A stretch of DNA of 64,000 nucleotides from Streptomyces galbus. GTDB taxonomy: Bacteria; Actinomycetota; Actinomycetes; Streptomycetales; Streptomycetaceae. The notes under the pieces were generated by a model that was not told where the DNA came from, searched no databases, and saw nothing but the letters and a program-made list of their open reading frames with translations. Positions 34,697 through 43,622 of this stretch are shown here, piece by piece. Made by a program: the position numbers and the translations under genes. Position 1 is the first letter of the stretch; each line of letters begins with the position of its first letter. The stretch covers positions 124,001-188,000 of the forward strand of contig NZ_SZPR01000003.1 in assembly GCF_005280195.1 (NCBI RefSeq), given 5' to 3'.

Positions 34697-36006
34697 ATCG
34701 GTTCTCCCTGTGCGTCTCCCGGGGCATCGCCCGGGTCACCGAGTCCGCCTCCGGGCCGTACCAGAGTGCCGTCGTGCGCATCGGCCTCGCCGGGACCTGG
34801 CTGCTGTTCCTGCTGCGCGAGCTGCCCCACCGCGCCGAGCTGTACGGTCCCGACGGCCCGTGGAGCTGGTCGCTGGCCCGGCGGCTCATCGACACCAACG
34901 GTGCCTTCACGGCGCTGATGTGGGGCGACTCGCGCGCGTGGTTCGAGATCGTCTACGCGCTCGCCGTGCTGTCCGCCGCGCTGCTGCTGGTGGGCTGGCG
35001 CACCCGCACGATGTCGGTGCTGTTCATGGTCGGTGTGCTCTCGCTGCAGAACCGCAGCGTGTTCGCCGGCGACGGCGGCGACAACGTGCTGCACCTGATG
35101 TCCATCTACCTGGTCTTCACCCGCTGCGGTCAGGTGTGGTCGCTGGACGCGCGGCGGGCCCGGCGCGCGGACGCGGCCCGCGCGCGGGGCGAGGAGGTCA
35201 CCGACCGCGTCGGGCCCCTGCTGTGGTGCGTGACGGGGTTCGCGCTGGTGGCGGTGACGTCGGCGGGGCGGCTCTTCGAGAGCGAGTGGACCGTGCCGGT
35301 GCTGCTGTGGGCGGTCTGGCTCGCGCAGGCGGTGTGGTGGCTCGTCGGCCGGCGGGCCGGGTCCGGCGAGCCGCGGATCCTGGCCGACGTCGTGGCGAAC
35401 CTCCTGCACAACGGCGCGCTGGTGGTCATCATGGCCGAGGCGTGCCTGATCTACGCCACGGCCGGCTGGTACAAGATCCAGGGTTCGCGCTGGCAGGACG
35501 GCACCGCGGTCTACTACCCGCTGCACCTGGACTACTTCTCCCCCTGGCCCGCGCTCGGCGACCTGCTGGCCGCCAGCGGCACCATGGTCATGCTCGTCAC
35601 CTACGGGACGGTCATCGTGCAGGTGGCGTTCCCGTTCACGCTGTTCAACCGGCGCGTCAAGAACGTCCTGCTGGTGATCATGATGATCGAGCACGCCGTG
35701 ATCGCGGTGGTGCTCGGGCTGCCGTTCTTCTCGCTGGCGATGATCGCGGCGGACTCGGTGTTCCTGCCGACCTCGTTCCTGCGCCGCCTCGGCGGCTGGG
35801 CGGCACGCGCGCGGGCCGCCGTGCTCGCCGGGAGCGACGGCACCGCCCGCGGGCGGCGGGGCGAGGACGAGCCGGAGGACGCGGCCGGGGAGACCGAGCA
35901 CACCGAGAACGCCGAGGGTGCCGAGCACACCGCGCACACCGAGCACACCGAGGGCGCCAAGGGCGACGAGGACGCCGAGGACGCGCGCATAGGCTTCACG
36001 CCATGA
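34693..36006 (+). CDS. HTTM-domain polytopic membrane protein (SdpB/gamma-carboxylase-like)
   Basis: This 437-residue protein carries an HTTM module as in vitamin K-dependent carboxylases and SdpB. Helices are apparent at about 27-43, 84-101, 107-122, 130-146, 172-190, 200-218, 235-257, 285-310 and 320-350. Typical features are [30 protein letters not shown] and YYPLHLDYF. The cytoplasmic tail is a low-complexity His/Glu/Thr run (about 395-425). It is coupled to the DUF5819 gene by GTGA and to the SpoU gene by ATGA. A modifying or processing role is inferred. Confidence 0.85.
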   Translation: MNRFSLCVSRGIARVTESASGPYQSAVVRIGLAGTWLLFLLRELPHRAELYGPDGPWSWSLARRLIDTNGAFTALMWGDSRAWFEIVYALAVLSAALLLVGWRTRTMSVLFMVGVLSLQNRSVFAGDGGDNVLHLMSIYLVFTRCGQVWSLDARRARRADAARARGEEVTDRVGPLLWCVTGFALVAVTSAGRLFESEWTVPVLLWAVWLAQAVWWLVGRRAGSGEPRILADVVANLLHNGALVVIMAEACLIYATAGWYKIQGSRWQDGTAVYYPLHLDYFSPWPALGDLLAASGTMVMLVTYGTVIVQVAFPFTLFNRRVKNVLLVIMMIEHAVIAVVLGLPFFSLAMIAADSVFLPTSFLRRLGGWAARARAAVLAGSDGTARGRRGEDEPEDAAGETEHTENAEGAEHTAHTEHTEGAKGDEDAEDARIGFTP

Positions 36007-36782
36007 CCGACCCCGCGGACCCCGCCGCCGACCCCGTGCGGCGGTGGCGGCGCCTCGTCGACACCGGCACCGCCGTCCTGCTCGACGGCTTCCACACCCT
36101 CAAGCACGCGGTGCGCTTCGGCGCCGACGTCCCGGTCGCGGTGACCGCCGACCGGGAGGCCGCGCTGGCCCTCGCCGACGACCTCGCACCCGACGTGCGC
36201 GAGCCGCTGGCCGCGCTGCTGGCGCAGGTGCCGAGGGCGACGTACGAGGCGCTGGTGCCGCGCCCGCACCCCACGGCCGTGGCCGCCCTGGCGGTACGGC
36301 CGCCCCGGGAGGCCAATCTCGCCGCGCTGGCCCGCGGGCCGCGCCGGGCGCCCGTCGTGGTCCTGGACAACCCGCGCAACCTCGGCAACGCGGGCGCCGT
36401 GATCCGGCTGGCCGCCGGCTTCGGGGCGACCGGCGTGGTCACCACCGGCACGCTCGACCCCTGGCACCCCACGGTGGTGCGCGGCGGGGCCGGGCTGCAC
36501 TTCGCGACCGCCGTGGAGCGGCTGGACGTCGAAGAGCTGCCGCCCGGCCCGGTGTTCGCGCTCGACCCGGAGGGCGACGACCTCCGGGCGGTGCGGCTCC
36601 CGGACGACGCCGTCCTCGCCTTCGGCTCCGAGCGCGCCGGCCTGTCCGCGGCCCTGCGCGCCCGCGCCGACCACCTGCTCGCCCTGCCCATGCGCCCCCA
36701 GGTCTCCAGCTACAACCTGGCGACCAGCGTGGCCATGACGCTGTACCACTGGAGCACCACGGGCTTCGGCGAACCGGCCTAG
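36003..36782 (+). CDS. SpoU-family (TrmH) RNA 2'-O-methyltransferase
   Basis: This 259-residue SAM-dependent methyltransferase has a SPOUT knot: DNPRNLGNAGAVIRLAAGFG (motif 1), AFGSERAGLS (motif 2) and MRPQVSSYNLATSVAMTLYH (motif 3). The N-terminal part (1-110) is a substrate-binding region. It methylates a ribose 2'-OH in tRNA or rRNA, and the target site cannot be told. ATG at 36003 overlaps the HTTM stop. The gene lies convergent to paaN, with only 14 bp between stops. Confidence 0.92.
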   Translation: MTDPADPAADPVRRWRRLVDTGTAVLLDGFHTLKHAVRFGADVPVAVTADREAALALADDLAPDVREPLAALLAQVPRATYEALVPRPHPTAVAALAVRPPREANLAALARGPRRAPVVVLDNPRNLGNAGAVIRLAAGFGATGVVTTGTLDPWHPTVVRGGAGLHFATAVERLDVEELPPGPVFALDPEGDDLRAVRLPDDAVLAFGSERAGLSAALRARADHLLALPMRPQVSSYNLATSVAMTLYHWSTTGFGEPA

Positions 36783-36796
36783 CAGCCGTCTCGTGG

Positions 36797-38488
36797 CTAC
36801 GCCTCCCGGCGGACTTCGACCACCCGGAAGCGGTTCGCGACGAACGCGCCGTCGCACAGGGCGGCGTTCGCGGCCGGGTTGCCGCCCGAGCCGTGGAAGT
36901 CGGAGAAGGCGGCCGTCTGGTTGACGTACACCCCGCCGGTGAGGTTGAGGGAGAGCTGCGCGGCCTCCTCCAGGCAGACCTCCTGGACGGCCTCCTCGAC
37001 CTCCGGGTCGGTCGTGTACGCGCCGACCGTCATCGCGCCCTTCTCGCGCACCGTCCGCCGCAGCAGCTCGACGGCGTCCGCGGCGGAGTCGACCGCGACG
37101 GCGAAGGACACCGGGCCGAAGCACTCGCTCATGTAGGCGGCCTCGGCGTCGGGCTTGGCACCGTCCAGCTTGACCAGGACCGGTGTGCGCACGACCGCGC
37201 CGGGGAAGTCCGGGTTGGTCACCTCGCGGGAGGCGAGGGCGACCTCGCCGAGGCCCGCGGCGGCCTCCAGCCGGGCCTTGACGTCCGGGTTGACGATCGC
37301 GCCGAGGAGGGCGTTGGCCCGCGCGTCGTCCCCGAGCAGGCCGTCGATCGCGCGCGCGAGGTCGGCGACGACCTCGTCGAAGGTCTTGGGGCCCTGGTCG
37401 GTGCGGATGCCGTCGCGGGGGATGAGCAGGTTCTGCGGGGTGGTGCACATCTGGCCGCTGTACAGGGACAGCGAGAACGCCAGGTTGGACAGCATGCCCT
37501 GGTAGTCGCCGGCGGACTCCACGATCACCGTGTTGACGCCGGCCTTCTCCGTGTAGACCTGCGCCTGGCGGGCGTTGGCCTCCAGCCAGTCGCCGAAGGA
37601 GGTCGAGCCGGTGTAGTCGATGATCCGGATCTCGGGCCGGGTGGCGAGGGTCTTGGCGATGCCCTCGCCGGGGCGCTCGGCGGCGAGCGCGACCAGGTTG
37701 GGGTCGAACCCGGCCTCGGTGAGCACCTGGCGGGCCACCTGCACGGTCAGCGCGAGCGGCAGCACCGCGCGCGGGTGCGGCTTGACCAGGACGGCGTTGC
37801 CGGTGGCCAGGGAGGCGAACAGGCCCGGGTAGCCGTTCCACGTCGGGAAGGTGTTGCAGCCGATGACCAGGCCGATGCCGCGCGGGACCGGCACGAACTG
37901 CTTGGTGAGCGCGAGCGGGTCGCGCTTGCCCTGCGGCTTGGTCCACTCGGCGGTGTCGGGCGTGCGGACCTGCTCCACGTACGCGTAGGCCACGGCCTCC
38001 AGGCCGCGGTCCTGGGCGTGCGGGCCGCCCGCCTGGAACGCCATCATGAACGCCTGGCCGGAGGTGTGCATGACCGCGTGCGCGAACTCGTGGGTCCGGT
38101 CGCTGATCCGCTTGAGGATCTCCAGGCAGACCACCGCGCGGACCTCCGCGCCCGCGTCCCGCCAGGCGCGCTGACCGGCCTTCATCGCGGGCAGCAGCAC
38201 GTCGAGGTCGGCGTGCGGGTAGCTCACGCCCAGCTCGATGCCGTACGGCGAGACCTCGCCGCCCACCCAGTCGTCGGTGCCGGGCTGGCCGAAGTCCAGG
38301 CGGGTGCCGAGGACGGCGTCGAAGGCCGCCTTGCCCGCCGCCATGTCCAGGCTGCCGTTCTCCCCGTAGGCCTTGGGGTGCTCGGGGTGGGGGGACCAGT
38401 ACGCGCGCGTGCGGATGGCCTCCAGCGCCTGGTCGAGGGTCGGCCGGTGCTGGGCGATCAGGTCGTGGGCGGTCAGTTCGGCGGCCAT
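36797..38488 (-). CDS. paaN: Phenylacetate degradation protein PaaN (aldehyde dehydrogenase family)
   Basis: This 563-residue enzyme of the ALDH superfamily has an unusual N-terminal extension (HDLIAQHRPTLDQALEAI). The catalytic Cys lies in SGQMCTTPQN. The cofactor-binding stretch includes GCNTFPTWNGYPGLFASLAT and KPHPRAVLP. It probably oxidises the ring-opened semialdehyde of the phenylacetyl-CoA route, a role carried by PaaZ in gammaproteobacteria. The PaaR-like site at 38579 lies 91-104 bp upstream of its ATG. The gene is separated from paaABCDE by three plus-strand genes. Confidence 0.92.
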   Translation of the reverse strand: MAAELTAHDLIAQHRPTLDQALEAIRTRAYWSPHPEHPKAYGENGSLDMAAGKAAFDAVLGTRLDFGQPGTDDWVGGEVSPYGIELGVSYPHADLDVLLPAMKAGQRAWRDAGAEVRAVVCLEILKRISDRTHEFAHAVMHTSGQAFMMAFQAGGPHAQDRGLEAVAYAYVEQVRTPDTAEWTKPQGKRDPLALTKQFVPVPRGIGLVIGCNTFPTWNGYPGLFASLATGNAVLVKPHPRAVLPLALTVQVARQVLTEAGFDPNLVALAAERPGEGIAKTLATRPEIRIIDYTGSTSFGDWLEANARQAQVYTEKAGVNTVIVESAGDYQGMLSNLAFSLSLYSGQMCTTPQNLLIPRDGIRTDQGPKTFDEVVADLARAIDGLLGDDARANALLGAIVNPDVKARLEAAAGLGEVALASREVTNPDFPGAVVRTPVLVKLDGAKPDAEAAYMSECFGPVSFAVAVDSAADAVELLRRTVREKGAMTVGAYTTDPEVEEAVQEVCLEEAAQLSLNLTGGVYVNQTAAFSDFHGSGGNPAANAALCDGAFVANRFRVVEVRREA

Positions 38489-38578
38489 ACGGGACCAACT
38501 CCTCGTCTCGGGAACTCCTCGTCGAGTTCATGACCTGGGCGGAAACCTGGGCGGGAACGCACGGTCAGGGCTAGAGTA

Positions 38579-38592
38579 ACCGAACGATCGGT
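38579..38592 (+). promoter_or_regulatory. Predicted PaaR operator between paaN and paaH
   Basis: ACCGAACGATCGGT lies 91-104 bp upstream of paaN and 57-70 bp upstream of paaH, so one site can serve both divergent promoters. It matches the site before paaA and the ACCG-NN-CG-NN-CGGT pattern. Confidence 0.75.
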
Positions 38593-38648
38593 CGGGACAA
38601 GGGGGCCTGCCGCATCTGTGGAAAACCCCGTGCGGGAGGATCGCGCAC

Positions 38649-40163
38649 ATGACAGCACTCGACCTCAGCAGCCCCGTGGCCGTCGTCGGCACCGGCACCA
38701 TGGGCCAGGGCATCGCCCAGGTCGCGTTGGTCGCCGGCCACCCCGTACGGCTGTACGACGCCGTCCCGGGCCGGGCCCGGGAAGCGGCCGCCGCGATCGG
38801 CGCCCGCCTCGACCGGCTGGTCGAGAAGGACCGGCTCACCGCGGCCGACCGGGACGCGGCCCGCGCCCGGCTGCGGCCCGCGGACGACCTGGCCGGGCTC
38901 GCCGACTGCGCCCTGGTCGTGGAGGCCGTCCTGGAGCGCCTCGACGTCAAGCAGGAGCTGTTCCGCGCCCTGGAGGAGATCGTCTCCCCGGACTGCCTGC
39001 TCGCCACCAACACCTCCTCCCTGTCGGTGACGGCCATCGGCGGCGCCCTGAGCCACCCGGGCCGCTTCGTGGGCCTGCACTTCTTCAACCCGGCGCCGCT
39101 GCTGCCGCTGGTCGAGGTGGTCTCCGGGTTCGCCACCGACGTCACCTCCGCCACGCGCGCGTACGAGACCGCCCGCGCCTGGGGGAAGACCCCGGTCGCC
39201 TGCGCGGACACCCCCGGCTTCATCGTCAACCGCATCGCCCGGCCCTTCTACGCCGAGGCGTTCGCCGTGTACGAGGCGCAGGCCGCCGACCCGGCCACCA
39301 TCGACGCGGTGCTGCGCGAGTCGGGCGGGTTCCGGATGGGCGCGTTCGAACTGACCGACCTGATCGGGCAGGACGTCAACGAGTCGGTCACGCACTCCGT
39401 GTGGCAGTCCTTCTTCCAGGACGTGCGTTTCACGCCGTCCCTGGCCCAGCGCCGGCTGGTCGAGTCCGGCCGCCTCGGCCGCAAGACCGGCCGCGGCTGG
39501 TACGACCACCGCGACGGCGCCGAGCGCCCCGAGCCGCACACCGCCGACAAGCGGCAGCCGCCCGCGTACGTCGTCGCCGAGGGCGACCTGGGCCCGGCCT
39601 CCGAGCTGCTCGCGATGATCCGCGAGGCGGGCATCGAGGTCCGCGAGGAGGCCGAGGACAACGGCACCCGGCTGGTGCTGCCCGGCGGCGGCCAGCTCGT
39701 CCTCGCCGACGGGCAGACCTCCGTGGAGTTCCGCGACGTCGTCTACTTCGACCTGGCGCTGGACTACCGCAGGGCCACCCGCATCGCCCTGTCCGCCTGC
39801 CAGGACACCGGCGCGCGGACGGTGTCCGAGGCGACCGGGCTGTTCCAGGCGCTGGGCAAGGACGTCAGCCTCATCGGTGACGTGCCCGGCATGATCGTCG
39901 CCCGCACGGTGGCCCGGATCATCGACCTCGCGTACGACGCCGTCGCCAAGGGCGTGGCCACCGAGGAGGACGTCGACACCGCGATGCGCCTGGGCGTGAA
40001 CTACCCCCTCGGCCCCTTCGAGTGGAACCGGCGCCTGGGCCGCACCTGGGCCTGCTCGGTCCTGGACGACCTGCACCAGCGCGATCCCTCGGGGCGGTAC
40101 GCGCCGTCGCTCGCCCTGTACCGTCACTCCTTCGCCACCGACCAGCGGGAGGGCACCTCGTGA
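38649..40163 (+). CDS. paaH: 3-hydroxyacyl-CoA dehydrogenase PaaH
   Basis: This 504-residue NAD-dependent dehydrogenase acts late in the phenylacetate route, oxidising 3-hydroxyadipyl-CoA. The Rossmann motif VGTGTMGQGIAQ (14-25) is clear, as are TNTSSLSVTAI and FVGLHFFNPAPLLPLVE. The dehydrogenase C-terminal domain appears twice (about 185-285 and 405-490), the duplicated PaaH form. ATG at 38649 has GGGAGGA upstream. Its stop overlaps the TetR gene start by GTGA. Confidence 0.94.
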   Translation: MTALDLSSPVAVVGTGTMGQGIAQVALVAGHPVRLYDAVPGRAREAAAAIGARLDRLVEKDRLTAADRDAARARLRPADDLAGLADCALVVEAVLERLDVKQELFRALEEIVSPDCLLATNTSSLSVTAIGGALSHPGRFVGLHFFNPAPLLPLVEVVSGFATDVTSATRAYETARAWGKTPVACADTPGFIVNRIARPFYAEAFAVYEAQAADPATIDAVLRESGGFRMGAFELTDLIGQDVNESVTHSVWQSFFQDVRFTPSLAQRRLVESGRLGRKTGRGWYDHRDGAERPEPHTADKRQPPAYVVAEGDLGPASELLAMIREAGIEVREEAEDNGTRLVLPGGGQLVLADGQTSVEFRDVVYFDLALDYRRATRIALSACQDTGARTVSEATGLFQALGKDVSLIGDVPGMIVARTVARIIDLAYDAVAKGVATEEDVDTAMRLGVNYPLGPFEWNRRLGRTWACSVLDDLHQRDPSGRYAPSLALYRHSFATDQREGTS

Positions 40164-40750
40164 CCACCGCCAAGCGCGACACGTACACCCCGGAGACGCT
40201 GCTCTCGGTCGCCGTGCAGGTCTTCATCGAGCGCGGCTACGACGGCACGTCCATGGAGCACCTGTCCAAGGCGGCCGGCATCTCCAAGTCGTCGATCTAC
40301 CACCACGTGGCCGGCAAGGAGGAGCTGCTGCGCCGGGCCGTGAGCCGGGCGCTGGACGGCCTGTTCGGGATCCTGGAGGAGGAGCACGCGCGCGAGGGAC
40401 GCCCGGCCGACCGCCTGGAGTACGTCGTACGGCGCATGGTCGAGGTGCTGATCGCCGAGCTGCCCTACGTGACGCTGCTGCTGCGCGTGCGGGGCAACAC
40501 CGCCACCGAGCGCTGGGCGCTGGAGCGGCGCCGGGACTTCGACCACCGGGTCGCCGAGCTGCTCAAGGCGGCCGCCGCGGACGGGGACGTGCGCGAGGAC
40601 GTGGAGGTGCGGCTGGCCACCCGGCTGGTCTTCGGGATGATCAACTCCATCGTGGAGTGGTACCGCCCGGACGTCCGCGGCATGAGCGAGCGCGACGTGG
40701 CGGACGCCGTCGCCCGGCTGGTCTTCGGGGGCCTGCGCAACGTGTCCTGA
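40160..40750 (+). CDS. paaR: TetR-family regulator, probably PaaR
   Basis: This 196-residue repressor has a helix-turn-helix at residues 33-52 (MEHLSKAAGISKSSIYHHVA). The C-terminal domain (65-190) should bind an acyl-CoA, in PaaR phenylacetyl-CoA. It is coupled to paaH (GTGA overlap), and sites of the PaaR pattern lie before paaA, between paaN and paaH, and near bkdR. Assignment as PaaR is by context and family. The signal has not been tested. Confidence 0.88.
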   Translation: MTTAKRDTYTPETLLSVAVQVFIERGYDGTSMEHLSKAAGISKSSIYHHVAGKEELLRRAVSRALDGLFGILEEEHAREGRPADRLEYVVRRMVEVLIAELPYVTLLLRVRGNTATERWALERRRDFDHRVAELLKAAAADGDVREDVEVRLATRLVFGMINSIVEWYRPDVRGMSERDVADAVARLVFGGLRNVS

Positions 40751-40808
40751 CCCGCCGGCCGCCGCGTGCCGCCGGGGTTCCGCGACGGCGGTGCGCCGGC
40801 GCCGCGGC

Positions 40809-41309
40809 TCAGCCCTGCGGCTCCACGTCCTCCTCCTCGAACACCAGCAGCGTGCGCGTGCTGAGCACCTCGGGGATCGCCTGGAGCCGGGTGAGCACCA
40901 GCTCGCGCAGGGCGCGGTTGTCCGGGGTGTGCACCAGGAGCAGCACATCGAAGTCTCCGCCGACCAGGGAGATGTGCGCGGCGCCGGGCAGGCGGCGCAA
41001 CTGCTCGCGGACCGTGCGCCAGGTGTTCTGGACGATCTTGAGCGTGATGTACGCGGACGTGCCGTGCCCGGCGCGCTCGTGGTCCACGCGCGCGCCGAAG
41101 CCGCGGATGACGCCGTCCTCGACGAGCCGGTTGATGCGGGCGTAGGCGTTGGCGCGCGAGACGTGGACGCGTTCGGCGACCGACCGGATCGAGGCGCGGC
41201 CGTCCGCCTGGAGCATGCGCAGGATGTCCTGGTCTATGGCGTCCAGGGGCCGAGGGGGCGGCAGGGGCACCCCCGGGTCGGGCCCTTCGGCCATTTGTTC
41301 AGACGCCAT
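40809..41309 (-). CDS. bkdR: Lrp/AsnC-family regulator, probably BkdR
   Basis: This 166-residue protein has an N-terminal extension of about 20 residues, then the AsnC-type helix-turn-helix (about 39-62, RSVAERVHVSRANAYARINR). A RAM-type effector domain follows (about 80-160, with SLVGGDFDVLLLVH). It is divergent from the keto-acid dehydrogenase operon, as bkdR is in Streptomyces and Pseudomonas. ATG at 41309 follows GGAGG. It probably senses branched-chain amino acids and controls bkd transcription from the 175-bp gap. Confidence 0.88.
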   Translation of the reverse strand: MASEQMAEGPDPGVPLPPPRPLDAIDQDILRMLQADGRASIRSVAERVHVSRANAYARINRLVEDGVIRGFGARVDHERAGHGTSAYITLKIVQNTWRTVREQLRRLPGAAHISLVGGDFDVLLLVHTPDNRALRELVLTRLQAIPEVLSTRTLLVFEEEDVEPQG

Positions 41310-41367
41310 GTCCCCCCGCCTCCCTGCCCTGGACGTACTGCGTCCATGTGAAGCTGTGCAGAACCGT

Positions 41368-41376
41368 TTGTCCACA
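41368..41376 (+). promoter_or_regulatory. Single DnaA box in bkdR-bkdA gap
   Basis: TTGTCCACA is the preferred Streptomyces DnaA box. It lies 59 bp upstream of the bkdR start. A lone box can be a chance event. Confidence 0.35.
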
Positions 41377-41410
41377 GCCTGGGGCCACCCGTAGCCAAAA
41401 TGTGCCGACG

Positions 41411-41424
41411 ACCGAACAATCGGT
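41411..41424 (+). promoter_or_regulatory. PaaR-operator-like palindrome in bkdR-bkdA gap
   Basis: ACCGAACAATCGGT differs by one base from the sites at paaA and paaN/paaH (CG to CA in the centre). It lies 61 bp upstream of the bkdA start and 102 bp upstream of bkdR. It could bind PaaR or another TetR protein. Confidence 0.55.
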
Positions 41425-41484
41425 AGGTGAGACGGGTCACAGCCGATCCGCCTCCCGTAGCCGCTCCCACGAGGAGGTGCCGTC

Positions 41485-42618
41485 ATGACGGTCATGGAGC
41501 AGCGAGGCGCTTACCGGCCCACGCCGCCGCCCGCCTGGCAGCCCCGTATGGACCCCGCGCCGCTGCTGCCCGACCCGGAGCCCTACCGCGTCCTGGGCAC
41601 GGAGGCCGCCGCCGGGGCCGACCCGGAGCTGCTGCGCCGGCTCCACGCCGAGCTGGTGCGCGGCCGGCGCTACAACGCGCAGGCGACCGCGCTCACCAAG
41701 CAGGGCCGCCTGGCCGTCTACCCCTCCAGCACCGGCCAGGAGGCCTGCGAGGTCGCCGCCGCGCTCGCGCTGGAGGAGCGCGACTGGCTCTTCCCCAGCT
41801 ACCGCGACACGCTCGCCGCCGTCGCCCGGGGCGTGGACCCTGTCGAGGCGCTGACCCTGCTGCGCGGCGACTGGCACACCGGCTACGACCCCCGCGAGCA
41901 CCGGGTGGCCCCCCTGTCCACCCCGCTCGCCACCCAGCTCCCGCACGCCGTCGGCCTCGCGCACGCCGCCCGCCTCAAGGGCGACGACGTGGTCGCGCTC
42001 GCCATGGTCGGCGACGGCGGCACCAGCGAGGGCGACTTCCACGAGGCGCTGAACTTCGCCGCCGTCTGGCAGGCGCCGGTGGTCTTCCTCGTGCAGAACA
42101 ACGGCTTCGCCATCTCCGTCCCGCTCGCCAAGCAGACCGCCGCGCCCTCCCTGGCCCACAAGGCCGTCGGGTACGGCATGCCGGGCCGCCTGGTCGACGG
42201 CAACGACGCCGTCGCCGTCCTGGAGGTCCTCACGGACGCGGTGCGGCGCGCGCGGGCCGGCGGCGGCCCCACGCTCGTGGAGGCGATCACCTACCGCGTC
42301 GACGCGCACACCAACGCCGACGACGCCACCCGCTACCGCGGCGACGCCGAGGTCGAGACGTGGCGCGACCACGACCCGATCCTGCTGCTGGAGCGCGAGC
42401 TGACCGGGCGCGGGCTGCTCGACGAGGACGGCATCGACGCCGCCCGGCAGGACGCCGAGACGTTCGCCGCGGCCCTGCGCGAGCGCATGAACCAGGACCC
42501 GTCCCTGAACCCGATGGACCTGTTCGACCACGTCTACGCCGAGCCCACCCCGCAGCTGCGCGAGCAGCGCGCGCTGCTGACCGCCGAACTCGAGGCCGAG
42601 CAGGAGGGTTCCCACTGA
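41485..42618 (+). CDS. bkdA: Branched-chain 2-keto-acid dehydrogenase E1 alpha subunit (operon 1)
   Basis: This 377-residue thiamine diphosphate-dependent E1 alpha decarboxylates branched-chain 2-keto acids and transfers the acyl to E2. The TPP motif is GDGGTSEGD (176-184), ending in NN at 205-206. The substrate region includes PSYRDTLAAVARG. The ATG at 41485 has GAGGAGG upstream. It overlaps the E1 beta gene (TGATG). Use of branched-chain keto acids is inferred from the Lrp neighbour. Pyruvate dehydrogenase activity is not excluded. Confidence 0.92.
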   Translation: MTVMEQRGAYRPTPPPAWQPRMDPAPLLPDPEPYRVLGTEAAAGADPELLRRLHAELVRGRRYNAQATALTKQGRLAVYPSSTGQEACEVAAALALEERDWLFPSYRDTLAAVARGVDPVEALTLLRGDWHTGYDPREHRVAPLSTPLATQLPHAVGLAHAARLKGDDVVALAMVGDGGTSEGDFHEALNFAAVWQAPVVFLVQNNGFAISVPLAKQTAAPSLAHKAVGYGMPGRLVDGNDAVAVLEVLTDAVRRARAGGGPTLVEAITYRVDAHTNADDATRYRGDAEVETWRDHDPILLLERELTGRGLLDEDGIDAARQDAETFAAALRERMNQDPSLNPMDLFDHVYAEPTPQLREQRALLTAELEAEQEGSH

Positions 42619-43622
42619 TGGCCACCGTCGCCCTCAAGCCGGCCACCATGGCGCAGGCCCTCACGCGCGCGATGCGCGACGCCATGGCCGAGGACCCCAC
42701 GGTGCACGTGATGGGCGAGGACGTCGGCACCCTCGGCGGCGTCTTCCGCGTCACCGACGGCCTCGCCAAGGAGTTCGGCGAGGACCGCTGCACGGACACC
42801 CCGCTCGCCGAGGCCGGCATCCTCGGCACCGCCGTCGGCATGGCCATGTACGGGCTGCGCCCGGTCGTGGAGATGCAGTTCGACGCGTTCGCCTACCCGG
42901 CGTTCGAGCAGCTCGTCAGCCACGTCGCCCGGATGCGCAACCGCACCCGCGGCCGGATGCCCCTGCCGATCACGGTCCGCATCCCCTACGGCGGCGGCAT
43001 CGGCGGCGTCGAGCACCACAGCGACTCCTCCGAGGCGTACTACATGGCGACCCCGGGCCTGCACGTCGTCACGCCCGCCACCGTCCCCGACGCCTACGGC
43101 CTGCTGCGCGCGGCGATCGCCTCCGACGACCCGGTCGTCTTCCTCGAACCCAAGCGGCTGTACTGGTCGAAGGACACCTGGAACCCGGACGACCCGCAGG
43201 CCGTCGAGCCGGTCGGCCGTGCCGTGGTGCGGCGCTCCGGCCGGAGCGCCACGCTGATCACCTACGGTCCGTCGGTGCCCGTGTGCCTCGAAGCCGCCGA
43301 GGCGGCCCGGGCGGAGGGCTGGGACCTGGAGGTCGTCGACCTGCGGTCCCTGGTGCCGTTCGACGACGAGACGGTCTGCGCCTCGGTCCGGCGGACCGGC
43401 CGCGCGGTCGTCGTGCACGAGTCGGGCTCCTTCGGCGGCCCGGGCGGGGAGATCGCGGCCCGCGTCACGGAGCGCTGCTTCCACCACCTGGAGGCACCGG
43501 TGCTGCGCGTCGCCGGCTTCGACGTCCCGTACCCGCCGCCCATGCTGGAGCGCCACCACCTGCCCGGCGTCGACCGCATCCTGGACGCCGTGGCGCGTCT
43601 GCAGTGGGAGGCCGGGAACTGA
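42618..43622 (+). CDS. bkdB: Branched-chain 2-keto-acid dehydrogenase E1 beta subunit (operon 1)
   Basis: This 334-residue transketolase-like subunit has MGEDVGTLGGVFRVTDGL, VRIPYGGGIGGVEHHSDSSE (with the catalytic His region) and PVVFLEPKRLYW. The C-terminal domain contains VVHESGSFGG and GEIAARVTERCFHHLEAP. It pairs with E1 alpha into the alpha2beta2 enzyme. Start and stop overlap both neighbours by one base (TGATG), giving tight stoichiometry. Confidence 0.94.
   Translation: MATVALKPATMAQALTRAMRDAMAEDPTVHVMGEDVGTLGGVFRVTDGLAKEFGEDRCTDTPLAEAGILGTAVGMAMYGLRPVVEMQFDAFAYPAFEQLVSHVARMRNRTRGRMPLPITVRIPYGGGIGGVEHHSDSSEAYYMATPGLHVVTPATVPDAYGLLRAAIASDDPVVFLEPKRLYWSKDTWNPDDPQAVEPVGRAVVRRSGRSATLITYGPSVPVCLEAAEAARAEGWDLEVVDLRSLVPFDDETVCASVRRTGRAVVVHESGSFGGPGGEIAARVTERCFHHLEAPVLRVAGFDVPYPPPMLERHHLPGVDRILDAVARLQWEAGN

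Noticed and set aside
35601..38531. 976-codon minus-strand open frame
   Set aside because: It is a shadow of paaN, the SpoU gene and the HTTM gene in other frames. The translation is low-complexity and Arg-rich.
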